From the NCBI GenBank assembly GCA_026932235.1, contig JAIXKR010000102.1, forward strand, positions 1 through 64,000: a DNA stretch of 64,000 bases, written 5' to 3'. A program made the position numbers and the translations under genes. This DNA is from Burkholderiales bacterium. GTDB taxonomy: Bacteria > Pseudomonadota > Gammaproteobacteria > Burkholderiales > Burkholderiaceae_C. This document shows positions 18,056 through 27,328 of the stretch, piece by piece; the stretch's first letter is position 1, and every line of letters starts with the position of its first letter. The notes beneath the pieces are model-generated. The model did not search any database. It saw only the letters and a list, made by a program, of their open reading frames with translations, and had not been told where the DNA came from.

Positions 18056-19483
18056 TCAGAAGAGGAAGGTGGCGCCGACCTGGAACAGCTTCTCGACCTG
18101 GCGGATCATGCGCTTGCGCGGCACGAAGACGATGACGTGGTCGTTGGGCTGCACCACGGTGTCGTGGTGGGCGACGATGACGCGCGGCCTGGCGAACTCG
18201 GGCTCGACGGCGCTGCCGTCCTGCAGGTGCAGGCCGCGCACGAGCGCACCGATGTGGGCACCTTCGGGAAGCGCGATCTCGTCGATGCGCCGGCCGGCCA
18301 TGCGGCTGGTCTTGGCGTCGCCGCGCACGATGCCCTCCAGCGCCTCGGCGGCGCCGCGGCGCAGGCTGTGCACGGCCTCGACGTCGCCGCGGCGCACGAA
18401 GGCCAGCAGTTCGCCGATGACCGCCTGTGCGGGGGCGAGCGCGATGTCGATCTGCGTGCCCTGCACCAGGTCGGCGTAGGCGCGGCGGTTGATCAGGGCG
18501 AGAACGCGCCGCACGCCCAGGCGCTTGGCGAGCAGGCAGGACATGATGTTGTCCTCGTCGTCGCTGGTCATGGCGACGAAGAGATCCATGTCCTGCACGT
18601 TCTCGGCGGTCAGCAGGTCCTCGTCGGTGCTGTCGCCGTGCAGCACGAGCACGTCCGCCGGAAGCTGCGCCGCGAGGTATTCGCAGCGGTCCTGCCGCTC
18701 CTCGATGAGCTTGACCTGGTAGCGTCCGTGCAGCTCGCGCGCAAGGCGCAGCCCGATGCGCCCGCCGCCGGCGACCATCACGCGCTTGACCGCGCGGTCC
18801 ATCTTGCGCAGGGCGCCGAGCACGGTGCGGATGTGCTCGGTGGCGGCGAGCACGAAGAGCTCGTCGCCGGCCTCCACGCGCGTGCGCCCGCCGATGCGCG
18901 GCAGCGGCTTGTCCTGGCGGTAGATGGCGACGATGCGCATCTCCACGCCAGGGGCGAGCGTCGGCGCCTCGGCCAGCGTGTGCCCCACGAGCGGTCCGCC
19001 GGCCACCGCGCGCACCGCGATCAGGCTCACCAGGCCGCCTGCGAACTCGAGCACCTGCAGCGCCTCGGGATACTCGATGAGCTTGCGCACGTAGGTGGTG
19101 ACGCTTTGCTCGGGGTGGATGACATGATCGACCGCGAAGCCGGACTTGCCGAGCATCTCGGCGCCTTCGTCGAACTCGGGGCTGCGCAGGCGCGCGATCG
19201 TCGTCGGCACGCCGAAGACCTCGTGCGCGATCTTGCAGACGACGAGGTTGGTCTCGTCCAGCGGCGCGCAGGCGATGAGCATGTCGCTGTCCTCGGCGCC
19301 GGCCTCGCGCAGCACGCTGGGCTGGATGCCGTTGCCGACGACGCCGCGCAGGTCGAGCCGGTCCTGCAGCTCGCGCAGGCGCAGCGGATCGGTGTCGACG
19401 ACGGTGATGTCGTTGCGCTCGGAGACCAGGTTCTCGGCCACGCTCTCGCCGACGCGGCCGGCGCCCAGGATGAGGATCTTCAT
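18056..19483 (-). CDS. trkA: Trk system NAD-binding regulator TrkA
   Basis: 475 residues from the ATG at 19483. Two RCK repeats, each with a Rossmann NAD-binding start: MKILILGAGRVGESVAENL at 1-19 and VMVAGGGRIGLRLA near 237, each followed by a TrkA-C domain. Cytoplasmic ligand-gated ring that opens TrkH. The ATG overlaps the stop of the upstream DUF3482 gene (ATGA), so trk expression is tied to the DUF2868-DUF3482 unit, although a hairpin terminator lies between those two genes. Confidence 0.96.
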   Translation of the reverse strand: MKILILGAGRVGESVAENLVSERNDITVVDTDPLRLRELQDRLDLRGVVGNGIQPSVLREAGAEDSDMLIACAPLDETNLVVCKIAHEVFGVPTTIARLRSPEFDEGAEMLGKSGFAVDHVIHPEQSVTTYVRKLIEYPEALQVLEFAGGLVSLIAVRAVAGGPLVGHTLAEAPTLAPGVEMRIVAIYRQDKPLPRIGGRTRVEAGDELFVLAATEHIRTVLGALRKMDRAVKRVMVAGGGRIGLRLARELHGRYQVKLIEERQDRCEYLAAQLPADVLVLHGDSTDEDLLTAENVQDMDLFVAMTSDDEDNIMSCLLAKRLGVRRVLALINRRAYADLVQGTQIDIALAPAQAVIGELLAFVRRGDVEAVHSLRRGAAEALEGIVRGDAKTSRMAGRRIDEIALPEGAHIGALVRGLHLQDGSAVEPEFARPRVIVAHHDTVVQPNDHVIVFVPRKRMIRQVEKLFQVGATFLF

Positions 19484-20970
19484 GGGCTCGCCCCCGGTTT
19501 GCCTTCGTTCCAGGCGTCGGGGTAGAGCCGCGCCAGCGTGTCCTCGGCGCTGCGCGCCAGCAGCGGCTGCAGCGCGGTCCGCAGACGTTCGGCCTCGCCG
19601 GGGTTGTCGAAGGCCTGGCTGCGCCCCTGCCAGAGCCCATCGAGCGCCTCGGACCGCGCTGCCAGCGCCTGCCGCACCGCCTCGCCCCAGTGCGGCGGCG
19701 CTTCGCCGTCGCGCCACTGACCACGACCGCGACCGAAGTGCGCCACCGCGAGGTAGCGCAGCAAGGCCGCACGCGTCAGTTCCTGCATGGCCGCGGGCGC
19801 CAGGGCGACGAAGCCGCGATCGGTGCCGCGCACGACGTTGAGCCCGCGCGCCAGGCCTGCGGCGCCGAGCGCCCCGAGCACGCCGCCGGCGATCATGCCG
19901 CCGCCCAGGGTCAGGCCGCCGCTGGCAACGTCGGCGGCAAGGCCGGTGGCGGCCCCGCTCACGAGCCCGCCCAGCAGCGCTGCCGAGCCTTCGCCGACGC
20001 GCTGGCGCCACTGCAACTGCTCGGCCAGGCGCTCCAGCACCAGGCCGCCGGCACGCCCGTCCAGGCCGTGCAGCCGGATCAGCGCCTCGGTGCTGTCGCG
20101 CGTCTGCCGGTCCACCTGCGCGGCGAGCTCGCGCTCGGCGCTCTGCAGCGCCGCCGGTCGATTCTCCGCAAGGCCGAGTGTCGAGCCGATCTGGCGCAGC
20201 GTGTCCCGCATCCCCGAGCGCTCGGCCAAGGGCGCGCGCGTCGCGGCAAGCGCGGCCAGGCTCGCCGCCAGCGCCGCCATCGCGGCGTCGAACTGCCCCC
20301 GACGCTGCTGCGCCCAGGCGCTGCGCAAGGCGCGCATCGTCTCCTGTCGCTCCTGCGGGAGTGCGGCCTGCACCGCCTGCCACAATGCGCCTTCCTGGAC
20401 CCAGCAGCGCGCGAATGCGTCCAGCGGCAGCACCGCGCGCACGAGCGTCCAGCGCTGCAGCAACGTGCGCCAGCGCTGCAGATCCTCCTCGTCGGCGCGG
20501 GCGCCGCGCGGCGTCCCGAGCTGGTTCAGCAGCACCAGCACCGGCTTGCCGATCCAGGCGAGCAGCTCCATCTCCGGTGCGACGTAGCCGGCGGCCTCGG
20601 GCGGCTCGGCGGCGTTCACCAGGTAGAGGACGACGTCGCTCGTGTCGCGCACGTGGCGCACGACGTGCTGCGCGGCCCAGAAGGGGCGGTCGCGCCAGCG
20701 GTCCCAGACCTCGGAGAGGAACCAGCCGAGCGGGCTGCCCTCGCGCCGCAGGCGCCGCACCAGGCGCGCGCTGTCGCCGAAGCCCGGCGTGTCCCACAGG
20801 GTCAGCGTGTTGCCGGCCTCGTCCTGCAGCAGCACGTGCGCATCGGCGAACTCGGTCACGTGCGCGGCGTCGCGCACCTCGCCGATGTCGCGTGAAAGCA
20901 GCGTGCGCGCCAGCGTCGTCTTGCCGACGTTGGTGTGCGAGACCAGGCTCAGGGCGATCGTTTCGGCCAT
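19480..20970 (-). CDS. DUF3482 GTPase-like membrane protein
   Basis: 496 residues from the ATG at 20970. N-terminal Era-like small GTPase domain: P-loop SHTNVGKTT near 10-18, WDTPGFGD switch II near 59, and LLNQLG as the likely (N/T)KxD equivalent with Q for K. The C-terminal half holds a glycine- and alanine-rich double hairpin (GLVSGAATGLAADVASGG...LGGGMIAGGVLGALG) that probably inserts in the membrane, as in other DUF3482 proteins. It is the usual partner of the upstream DUF2868 protein. Function unknown; the link with Trk genes here may be only operon structure. Confidence 0.85.
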   Translation of the reverse strand: MAETIALSLVSHTNVGKTTLARTLLSRDIGEVRDAAHVTEFADAHVLLQDEAGNTLTLWDTPGFGDSARLVRRLRREGSPLGWFLSEVWDRWRDRPFWAAQHVVRHVRDTSDVVLYLVNAAEPPEAAGYVAPEMELLAWIGKPVLVLLNQLGTPRGARADEEDLQRWRTLLQRWTLVRAVLPLDAFARCWVQEGALWQAVQAALPQERQETMRALRSAWAQQRRGQFDAAMAALAASLAALAATRAPLAERSGMRDTLRQIGSTLGLAENRPAALQSAERELAAQVDRQTRDSTEALIRLHGLDGRAGGLVLERLAEQLQWRQRVGEGSAALLGGLVSGAATGLAADVASGGLTLGGGMIAGGVLGALGAAGLARGLNVVRGTDRGFVALAPAAMQELTRAALLRYLAVAHFGRGRGQWRDGEAPPHWGEAVRQALAARSEALDGLWQGRSQAFDNPGEAERLRTALQPLLARSAEDTLARLYPDAWNEGKPGASP

Positions 20971-20993
20971 GAAAAAGCCCCGGCGGGCCGGGG
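20971..20993 (-). terminator. hairpin plus T-run directly before the DUF3482 start
   Basis: On the minus strand CCCCGG-CCCG-CCGGGG (20993-20978) forms a perfect 6-bp stem, then CTTTTTC ends one base before the ATG at 20970. It has the form of an intrinsic terminator or attenuator between the DUF2868 gene and the DUF3482-trkA-trkH genes, and may also hide the ribosome site of the next gene. Confidence 0.6.
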
Positions 20994-21035
20994 TCGGGAT
21001 GATGGCATGCGCGCCGCTCGCTGCCCGCCGCGCGC

Positions 21036-22472
21036 TCAGGCTTGCAGCGCCTGCTGCAGCGCGGCCTGCAGCGTCGGCACGTCGGCGCGCAGGTCCAGGG
21101 CGAGCAACGGGGTGCCGTGGGCCGCGGCGAAGGCCTGCCACGCCTGCCGGCGCGCGTCGAGCGGCGCTGGCGCGTCACCCAGCCGCTGCCGGTAGCCGGC
21201 TTCGTCGACCAGCAGGATCCGCTGCGCGGCGTGTGCGCTCGTCGCCAGCGTCTCGAGCAGGCGGCCGTGCACTTCCTCCTCGGGCGTACTGGCGAGGTCG
21301 ACGAGCACGAGCACGGCAGCCGTCTCGGGCGGCGGCGTGGTGTGCGCCGGATCGGCCTCGTCGCCATAGGGCACGGGCGCTGCGGCCTGCAGCCGCGCGC
21401 GCCCTGGGCCGAGGGCGTCGAGCGCGGCCTGCAGCGCCAGGGCCGTCGCCGCCGACGCGGGCGCCGCATGCGGCAGCAGCCAGACGGTGCCGGTCAAGCC
21501 CTTGCGAGTCTGCAGCCACTGGCTGAACCAGGCATCGCCGGCCGGCAGCGGCAGCCGACGCTGCAGCCTCCAGGCCTGCAGCCGTGCCAGGCCGGCCAGC
21601 AGCAGCCGCGGGCCGATCACGAACAGGCCGAGGGTTGCCGCATAGAGGTGGATCCACGGTGCGGCGCTGGCCTGCGCCGGTTGCGCCGGGCCGATCTGCA
21701 TCGCCGCCAGCGCCGCGGTGTCGGGCACCGGGATTCCGGTGACTGCCGCTGCTGGCGCGAGCAGTGTCGCCAGCAGCGCGTGCACGGCGTCGGCGCCGAG
21801 GAAGGTGCTCTCCCAGCCGGCGAGGTAGTCGAGCACGAGGCCGCGCACGTAGAGGCTGCAGACGACGCCCAGCGCCAGCGCCGCCGAACCCAGGTGCAGC
21901 ACGAGCGCGGCGCGCGCGCCGTCCAGCGGCGCGGCCGCGCGCGTCCAGTCGAGCGCGAAGCGCGCCAGCGTGGCGTGCCGCCCCCAGCGTCCGCCCTTGG
22001 GCTGCCAGCTCGCGCGCAGCCAGCGGCGAAAGCGGCCCGAATCCCGGCCGCGCAGTGGTGCCGCGATCAGCGCCAGGTACACCAGCAGGTTCCAGGCGAC
22101 CAGGGCCCAGACCGGCGGCGCCAGCAGGTTGATGCGCTGGGCGGCGCCGATGTGGTCTATGGCCAGACCGATCGCGAAGCCGCAGAGCATCGCCACCAGC
22201 ACCCAGGCGCGGCCGACGAAGTGCGCTGCGAGCGCGGCGCGCACGCCGGTCTCGCGCGGCGCCAGGCGCTGCATCGCGTGGCGCGCGCGCTCGGCGATGA
22301 AACGCGCCGGCGGCGCATCGTCGGGCAGGCTGGCGCGCGCCACGCGCGTGGCCCAGTCGCGGTCCTCCGCGGTCCAGGCCGCGTCGGGCGGGTCGGCGGT
22401 CTCGTAGGCGCGCAGCAGCAGCACCTGGCGCGCGCTGCGCTCGTCGAAGGCGATCGTCGCGGGAGCGTTCAT
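21036..22472 (-). CDS. DUF2868 membrane protein
   Basis: 478 residues. Cytoplasmic N-terminal helical part (about 1-95), then four or more membrane helices, including VGRAWVLVAMLCGFAIGLA, VWALVAWNLLVYLALIAAP and LVLHLGSAALALGVVCSLYV, and a soluble C-terminal domain of about 150 residues. This matches DUF2868, commonly found next to DUF3482 GTPases, and the pair is thought to work together at the membrane. No catalytic motif is evident. Starts seven bases after the acyl-CoA dehydrogenase stop. Confidence 0.82.
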   Translation of the reverse strand: MNAPATIAFDERSARQVLLLRAYETADPPDAAWTAEDRDWATRVARASLPDDAPPARFIAERARHAMQRLAPRETGVRAALAAHFVGRAWVLVAMLCGFAIGLAIDHIGAAQRINLLAPPVWALVAWNLLVYLALIAAPLRGRDSGRFRRWLRASWQPKGGRWGRHATLARFALDWTRAAAPLDGARAALVLHLGSAALALGVVCSLYVRGLVLDYLAGWESTFLGADAVHALLATLLAPAAAVTGIPVPDTAALAAMQIGPAQPAQASAAPWIHLYAATLGLFVIGPRLLLAGLARLQAWRLQRRLPLPAGDAWFSQWLQTRKGLTGTVWLLPHAAPASAATALALQAALDALGPGRARLQAAAPVPYGDEADPAHTTPPPETAAVLVLVDLASTPEEEVHGRLLETLATSAHAAQRILLVDEAGYRQRLGDAPAPLDARRQAWQAFAAAHGTPLLALDLRADVPTLQAALQQALQA

Positions 22473-22479
22473 CGCAGGA

Positions 22480-23610
22480 TCAGGCCAGCGCGCGCCCGAT
22501 GAGGATCTTCTGCACTTCGGAGGTGCCTTCGTAGATCTGCGTCACGCGCACGTCGCGGTAGATGCGCTCGACCGGGAAGTCGCTCACGTAGCCGTAGCCG
22601 CCGAAGACCTGGATCGCCGCCGAGCACACGGCCTCGGCCATCTCGCTGGCGAAGAGCTTGGCCATCGCCGCCTCCTTCAGGCAGGGGCGGCCGGCGTCCT
22701 TGAGGCTGGCCGCATGCCGGACGAGCTGGCGCGCGGCCTCGAGCTTGGTCGCCATCTCGGCGAGCTTGAACTGCAGCGCCTGGTGCTCGAAGATGGGCTG
22801 GCCGAAGGCGCGCCGCTCCTTGCTGTACTGCAGCGCCGCCTCGAAGGCTGCGCGCGCCATGCCCACGCTCTGGCTGGCGATGCCGATCCGCCCGCCCTCC
22901 AGCCCCGAGAGCGCGATCTTCAGGCCCTCGCCCTCCTCGCCGATGCGCTGGTCCAGCGGCACGCGGCAGTCCTCGAACACGATCTGCGCCGTGTCGCTGG
23001 CGTGCTGGCCCATCTTGTCCTCGAGCCGTGCCACGGTGTAGCCGGGCGTGTTCGTCGGCACCAGGAAGGCGCTGATGCCCTTCTTGCCCGCGGCCGGGTC
23101 GGTCACCGCCAGCACGATGGCCACGTCGCCGTTCTTGCCGCTGGTGATGAACTGCTTGACGCCGTCGATCACGTATTCGTCGCCGACGCGGCGGGCGCGG
23201 GTGCGCAGTCCGCCGGCCTCGGAGCCCACGTGCGGCTCGGTCAGGCAGAAGGCGCCCAGCATGTCGCCGCGCGCCAGCGGCACGAGAAAGCGCGTCTTCT
23301 GCGCCTCGCTGCCGAAGGCGGTGAGGATGGAGCACACGGGGCAGTTGTTGACGCTCACCACGGTGCTGGTGGCGCCGTCGCCGGCGGCGATCTCCTCGAG
23401 GATCAGCGACAAGGCCAGGTAGTCCAGGCCGGCGCCGCCCCAGCGCTCGGGCACCGCGACGCCGTAGCAGCCGAGGTCGGCCAGGCCGCGCAATTGCGCC
23501 TTGGGGAAGTGGTGGCTCTTGTCCCAGGCCGCGGCGTGCGGCGCGATCTCGGCCTGCACGTACTGGCGCACGGCGTCCTGCACGGCGCGATGGTCCTCAC
23601 TGAGCAGCAT
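22480..23610 (-). CDS. acyl-CoA dehydrogenase
   Basis: 376 residues, the normal length for short/medium-chain acyl-CoA dehydrogenases. FAD-dependent oxidation of an acyl-CoA to the enoyl-CoA, with electrons going to ETF. Seen: AFCLTEPHVGSEAGG (FAD/substrate signature), FITSGKNGDVAIV, the catalytic-base region ending QIYEGTSEVQKILIGRALA, and VFGGYGYVSDFPVER. The best family guess is the butyryl/short-chain type; the chain length used cannot be told. GGAGGG is placed before the ATG. It lies 18 bases downstream of the SDR stop on the same strand. Confidence 0.93.
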   Translation of the reverse strand: MLLSEDHRAVQDAVRQYVQAEIAPHAAAWDKSHHFPKAQLRGLADLGCYGVAVPERWGGAGLDYLALSLILEEIAAGDGATSTVVSVNNCPVCSILTAFGSEAQKTRFLVPLARGDMLGAFCLTEPHVGSEAGGLRTRARRVGDEYVIDGVKQFITSGKNGDVAIVLAVTDPAAGKKGISAFLVPTNTPGYTVARLEDKMGQHASDTAQIVFEDCRVPLDQRIGEEGEGLKIALSGLEGGRIGIASQSVGMARAAFEAALQYSKERRAFGQPIFEHQALQFKLAEMATKLEAARQLVRHAASLKDAGRPCLKEAAMAKLFASEMAEAVCSAAIQVFGGYGYVSDFPVERIYRDVRVTQIYEGTSEVQKILIGRALA

Positions 23611-23628
23611 GTCAAGCCCTCCGGGTGC

Positions 23629-24294
23629 TCACCACGACAGCGGCGTGCCGTCGACGTCGAAGAAGCCGCCGTGGTCGGCCGGGGTGAGGCCGGCCATGAC
23701 GCGGCGGATGCCCGCAGCGCTGTCGGCGACGTCCAGATCGGCGCCTGCGCCGCCCATGTCGGTGCGAACCCAGCCCGGATGCAGGGCGACGCAGATCGCG
23801 CGTCCGGCCCAGGCGAGCGCCGCGTCCTTGAGCACCGAGTTCAGCGCCGCCTTGGAGGCGCGGTAGAGCCAGCCGGCGTTGCCGCTGCGCGTGCCGATCG
23901 AGCCCATGCGCGAGCTCAGCACGCCCACGCGCGCGCCGGGCGCCAGCGCTTCGGCCAGCTGCGGCAGCATGCGCATCGCACCGAGCACGTTGGTGTGCAT
24001 GACGGCGTCGAAGTCGGCCGCGCTCGGCGTCTGCAGTCCCTCGCTGCGCGGGCCGTAGATACCCGCGCACAGCAGCACGAGGTCGAGCGAGAGCCCGTCG
24101 ATGGCCCAGCCCAGGCCGGCGGCGCTGGCCGCATCGCCCAGGTCCAGCCGCAGCGGCGTGGCGCCGAGGGCCGCCAGACGCTGCAGTCCGGCGTCGTCGC
24201 GCGCGCTGGCGCTGACGGCTGCGCCGGCGGCGCGGTACTGGCGCGCGAGTTCCAGACCGATACCCCGGCTGGCGCCGACGACGAGGACGTTCAT
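23629..24294 (-). CDS. SDR family oxidoreductase
   Basis: 221 residues. Classical short-chain dehydrogenase with the NAD(P) motif VVGASRGIGLELARQY at the N-terminus, LLCAGIYG (NNAG equivalent), the serine in SSRMGSIGTRSG and the catalytic YRASK (YxxxK). Substrate unknown. Members of this size and pattern resemble C-factor/CsgA-like SDRs. Likely co-transcribed with the downstream acyl-CoA dehydrogenase. Confidence 0.88.
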   Translation of the reverse strand: MNVLVVGASRGIGLELARQYRAAGAAVSASARDDAGLQRLAALGATPLRLDLGDAASAAGLGWAIDGLSLDLVLLCAGIYGPRSEGLQTPSAADFDAVMHTNVLGAMRMLPQLAEALAPGARVGVLSSRMGSIGTRSGNAGWLYRASKAALNSVLKDAALAWAGRAICVALHPGWVRTDMGGAGADLDVADSAAGIRRVMAGLTPADHGGFFDVDGTPLSW

Positions 24295-24499
24295 GGCCGC
24301 ATTGTGCGGCCGACGCCGCGCCGGAGGTCCGGAGCGCGGCGCGTCGCCGGTGCCGCTTGTCAGCGGCGCGCCACGCAGCGGCGGCGTGCAGGCGTGTCGG
24401 GAGTCACGCGGGCCCCCTTGGCGCCGGGTGATCTGCGCCAGCGAGCCGCACGGCCGGAGGCGACGCGGCTATGCTCCCTGCGGAAGGCGGCGGCAGGCG

Positions 24500-25378
24500 A
24501 TGTTCGAAACCTGGTGGTGGTGGTTGCCCGTGGTGGCGATCGTGCTGTGGTGGCTGGCGGGGCGACCCGGTTGGCCGCGGCGCAGGCGTGTGCGCGAGGC
24601 GCCGCCGCTGCAGCGCGAGGCGGACCGGATGCTCGCGCCCGCGCCCGAGCCGGTACCCGTGCCCCTGCCGCTGCCGCAGGATCCGGACGCCGAAAGGGCG
24701 GCGGCCGCGGCCGCCGAGACCGCGCTGCAGGAGGCGCAGGAGAGCGCCCGGCGCGAACTCGCTGCGCGCCAGGCGGCCGAACGCGAGGCGGCGGCGCAGG
24801 CGGCGGCACGCGCCGCCGCCGAGCGGGCCGCCGCCGCGCGTGCCCAGGCCGAGCGCCGTGCCGCCGAAGCCGCCGCGCGCGAAGAAGCGCAGCGCCTGGC
24901 GGCGCGGGCGCAGCGGCGTTTGGCCGAGGAACAGGCCGAAGCGGCAAGAGATGCTGCAGCACGCGGCCCGGCGACATCCGAGGCACCTGCGGCGAGCGAG
25001 GAGCCACCGCTGGTGATGGTCGCCGACGACTCCAAGGTGGTGCGGGTGAAGACGAGCCGGCTGCTGGCCGCGCATGGCTTTCGCGTGGCACTGGCCGAGG
25101 ATGGCGTTCAGGCGCTGGCCTTGATCGAGCAGGAACGGCCGCGAGTGCTCGTCACCGACGTCGAGATGCCGCAGCTGGATGGCCTGGAGTTGACGCGACG
25201 ACTGCGCGCCGATGCGCGCACGGCGCAGTTGCCGGTGATCATGATCACTTCGGCCGACGACCGTCTTGCCGCCACGGCCCGCGATGTCGGCGTCACGGTG
25301 CTGATGGGCAAGCCCTACGGCGACCAGGACTTCGTCGCGCAGGTGGCGCGACTGGCGCGCGCCACGCTGGACGCCTGA
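24500..25378 (+). CDS. membrane-anchored coiled-coil protein with receiver domain
   Basis: 292 residues from the ATG at 24500, after GGCGGCAGGCG. Residues 1-20 (FETWWWWLPVVAIVLWWLAG) are a single tryptophan-rich membrane helix. Residues about 60-165 are an Ala/Glu/Arg-rich coiled coil; residues 172-292 are a CheY-like receiver with the acidic pair ADDSK, phospho-acceptor TDVEMPQLDG, conserved Ser/Thr in MITSADD and lysine in MGKPYG. There is no output domain. A receiver tethered through a long coiled coil to the membrane is unusual; it could be a scaffold or phosphate sink for a chemosensory or twitching system. No kinase gene is adjacent. Divergent from the SDR gene. Confidence 0.85.
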   Translation: MFETWWWWLPVVAIVLWWLAGRPGWPRRRRVREAPPLQREADRMLAPAPEPVPVPLPLPQDPDAERAAAAAAETALQEAQESARRELAARQAAEREAAAQAAARAAAERAAAARAQAERRAAEAAAREEAQRLAARAQRRLAEEQAEAARDAAARGPATSEAPAASEEPPLVMVADDSKVVRVKTSRLLAAHGFRVALAEDGVQALALIEQERPRVLVTDVEMPQLDGLELTRRLRADARTAQLPVIMITSADDRLAATARDVGVTVLMGKPYGDQDFVAQVARLARATLDA

Positions 25379-25437
25379 AGCGGCCGGCGCGCCGCGGTGG
25401 CGGCGACGCCGCCGGCTGCAGCGGGGCAGAGGTCAGA

Positions 25438-26733
25438 ATGACCGCCATGCATGCTGCGACGGTCCTGCCGCGCGACTTCGTCCGGCCGCCCCGGGAACAG
25501 GGCGCGGCGCGGGTGCGGCCGTCGCTGCGGCAGTGCCTGCTCCTGGCGGGCCTGATGCACGCGCTGCTCGTGGCGCTGGTGGGTACGGCGCCGGGAATCG
25601 GGGTGCAGCTCGGTGACCCTTCCTGGGGGGCGATCCACATCCGGCTGGGTGGTGCCCGCGGCGGGGACGAGCGCGGACGCGCCGAGCGCGCGGCGCCGGT
25701 CCCCGTCGTTCCGGGGCAGGCTCCCGCAGCGCGCTACGGCGGAACGGCGCCGCAGGCGCACCCGCTGCCGACGCCCGAGGCGGGGGCGGCGGAGATCGGG
25801 GCGCGGCTGCCGCGAACGACGCAGGAACCCATGCCGACGGCGCCGCCGCCGCGCGTCCTGCCCGAGAGCCGCAGCGCGACGGCCCGGCCGCCGACGCTGG
25901 CGGCGCCGGGCGAGGGGGTGCTTCCCGTGCCGACGCCCGCGCTCGAGCGTGAGCCCCTGCCTTTGCCGGCAACCTCGGAGCGCCTGCCGCGACCGCTCGC
26001 GCCCACCGCCGCCCCTTCGACCGCGCCGCATCTGGCGGCGACGCCGACCATCGAGGCGCCGGCGCTGCGGCGGCCGCTGCAGGCCAGTCCCGAGATGGCG
26101 ACGCCAAGGGTCGAAGTCGCGCCCGTGATGTCGACGTCGACGGTGTCTCCCCCGCCGACTGCCGCGACCCCGGGTTCCATGCCGGCAGACCCGCTGAGCG
26201 TGCCGCTGAGCCTGCCCCGGACCCTGACGCCGCCGGCGTCACCCGAGCCGCTGCAATCCAGCCGTTCCAGCCCGAGCGAGGCGCAAGCCTTGCCGTCGCC
26301 GCCGTTGCCGCGCGTGCCGGAGCCGACGCTGGCTCCGGTGGACGCGCAGACCCTGCCTGCGGCGCTGCTGGCGCCCGCCGCGTCGCCTTCGCTGGGCGAC
26401 GTCCGGATCGTGGCCCCGGGGCCGTCGGCGGCGGGTGCGGCGGGGCAGGCCGCGCCGCCGACCGAGACCGGCATGACGACGATGCCGCCGACGCCGAGCG
26501 CGCATCCGCGCCTGAACCTGGAGTTGCCGCCGACACGCCCGCCGGCGCCCGCGCTGGCGGCGCCGCGTCTGCTCAATCTCGTGGCGCCGCCACCCGAGCG
26601 CCGGTCGTCGCTGGCCGAAGGCATCGAGAAGGCCGCGAGGCCCGATTGCCGCACGGTCTACGGCGGCATGGGTGCGCTGGCGGTCGTGCCGCTGGCGGTC
26701 GATGCGCTCCGCGACGGCGGCTGCCGCTGGTAG
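25438..26733 (+). CDS. proline-rich TonB-like membrane protein of unknown function
   Basis: 431 residues from the ATG at 25438. One membrane helix near residues 33-52 (LLLAGLMHALLVALVGTAPG), then over 300 residues very rich in Pro, Ala, Ser and Thr with little predicted fold, and a short conserved-looking C-terminus (about 395-431) with IEKAARPDCRTVYGG and a final CRW. The architecture resembles TonB or an envelope-spanning linker, but the normal TonB C-terminal domain is not seen. The C-terminal cysteine pair could form a disulfide. It starts 59 bases after the receiver gene and may be in the same unit. Confidence 0.65.
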   Translation: MTAMHAATVLPRDFVRPPREQGAARVRPSLRQCLLLAGLMHALLVALVGTAPGIGVQLGDPSWGAIHIRLGGARGGDERGRAERAAPVPVVPGQAPAARYGGTAPQAHPLPTPEAGAAEIGARLPRTTQEPMPTAPPPRVLPESRSATARPPTLAAPGEGVLPVPTPALEREPLPLPATSERLPRPLAPTAAPSTAPHLAATPTIEAPALRRPLQASPEMATPRVEVAPVMSTSTVSPPPTAATPGSMPADPLSVPLSLPRTLTPPASPEPLQSSRSSPSEAQALPSPPLPRVPEPTLAPVDAQTLPAALLAPAASPSLGDVRIVAPGPSAAGAAGQAAPPTETGMTTMPPTPSAHPRLNLELPPTRPPAPALAAPRLLNLVAPPPERRSSLAEGIEKAARPDCRTVYGGMGALAVVPLAVDALRDGGCRW

Positions 26734-26757
26734 GCGCGCACTCGCGCGCATCGACGC

Positions 26758-27288
26758 TCACGCCAGGCCGCGGCGCTCCGCCATCTCGCGGCAGATGGCT
26801 TCCATCGCCGCTGGGTCGAGCGCGGCGCGCGCGGCGGGGAAGGCGACGGCCTCCTCGGCCGCGATGTGGGCGCGGTAGAGCGCGGCGAACTTCGCCCAGA
26901 TGACGAACTCGGCCGGGCCGGTGGCGATCCAGGTGCCCGCGGCGACCTCGGCCAGACCCCTGCGCAGCTCGATCCAGAGCCGGTGCAGTTCGTGGTGTTC
27001 CTGCTCGATCTGGGCCGCGAAGGCGTCGTCACCGGCGGCGCGCAGCAGCGGCAGGATGTGGCGCTCTTCGTCCTCGTGATGCGCGGGGGCGACGAGGTCG
27101 AAGTGGTGCATGACGTCCCGGGCGCTCTGTGCCGTCGTTGCGTCGCAGCCGTGCACGGGCAGCCGCGCTGCCAGCCATTCCATCCGGATCAGCGCCCGCC
27201 GCACGCGATCGTGGCAGGTCTCGAGCATCTCGAAGGGATCGTCGGAACGGCCGTACAGCGGGCGCTGCGGCTGCAGGGGTGCTCTCAT
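26758..27288 (-). CDS. hemerythrin domain protein
   Basis: 176 residues. Four-helix HHE cation-binding fold with metal-ligand candidates in order: His in ETCHDRV (about 26), HHFDLVAPAHHEDEERH (about 61-77), EQEHHELH (about 95-102) and RAHIAAEE (about 138). Such proteins carry a di-iron site and bind oxygen or NO, or act in Fe-S repair. It lies 40 bases downstream of the TonB receptor stop on the same strand and close to the nitrite reductase region, so an NO-related role is plausible but unproven. No signal peptide. Confidence 0.88.
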   Translation of the reverse strand: MRAPLQPQRPLYGRSDDPFEMLETCHDRVRRALIRMEWLAARLPVHGCDATTAQSARDVMHHFDLVAPAHHEDEERHILPLLRAAGDDAFAAQIEQEHHELHRLWIELRRGLAEVAAGTWIATGPAEFVIWAKFAALYRAHIAAEEAVAFPAARAALDPAAMEAICREMAERRGLA

Positions 27289-27328
27289 CGGGACGCGGAT
27301 CTCCTTCGATGCTTGGGAAGCGACGGCC

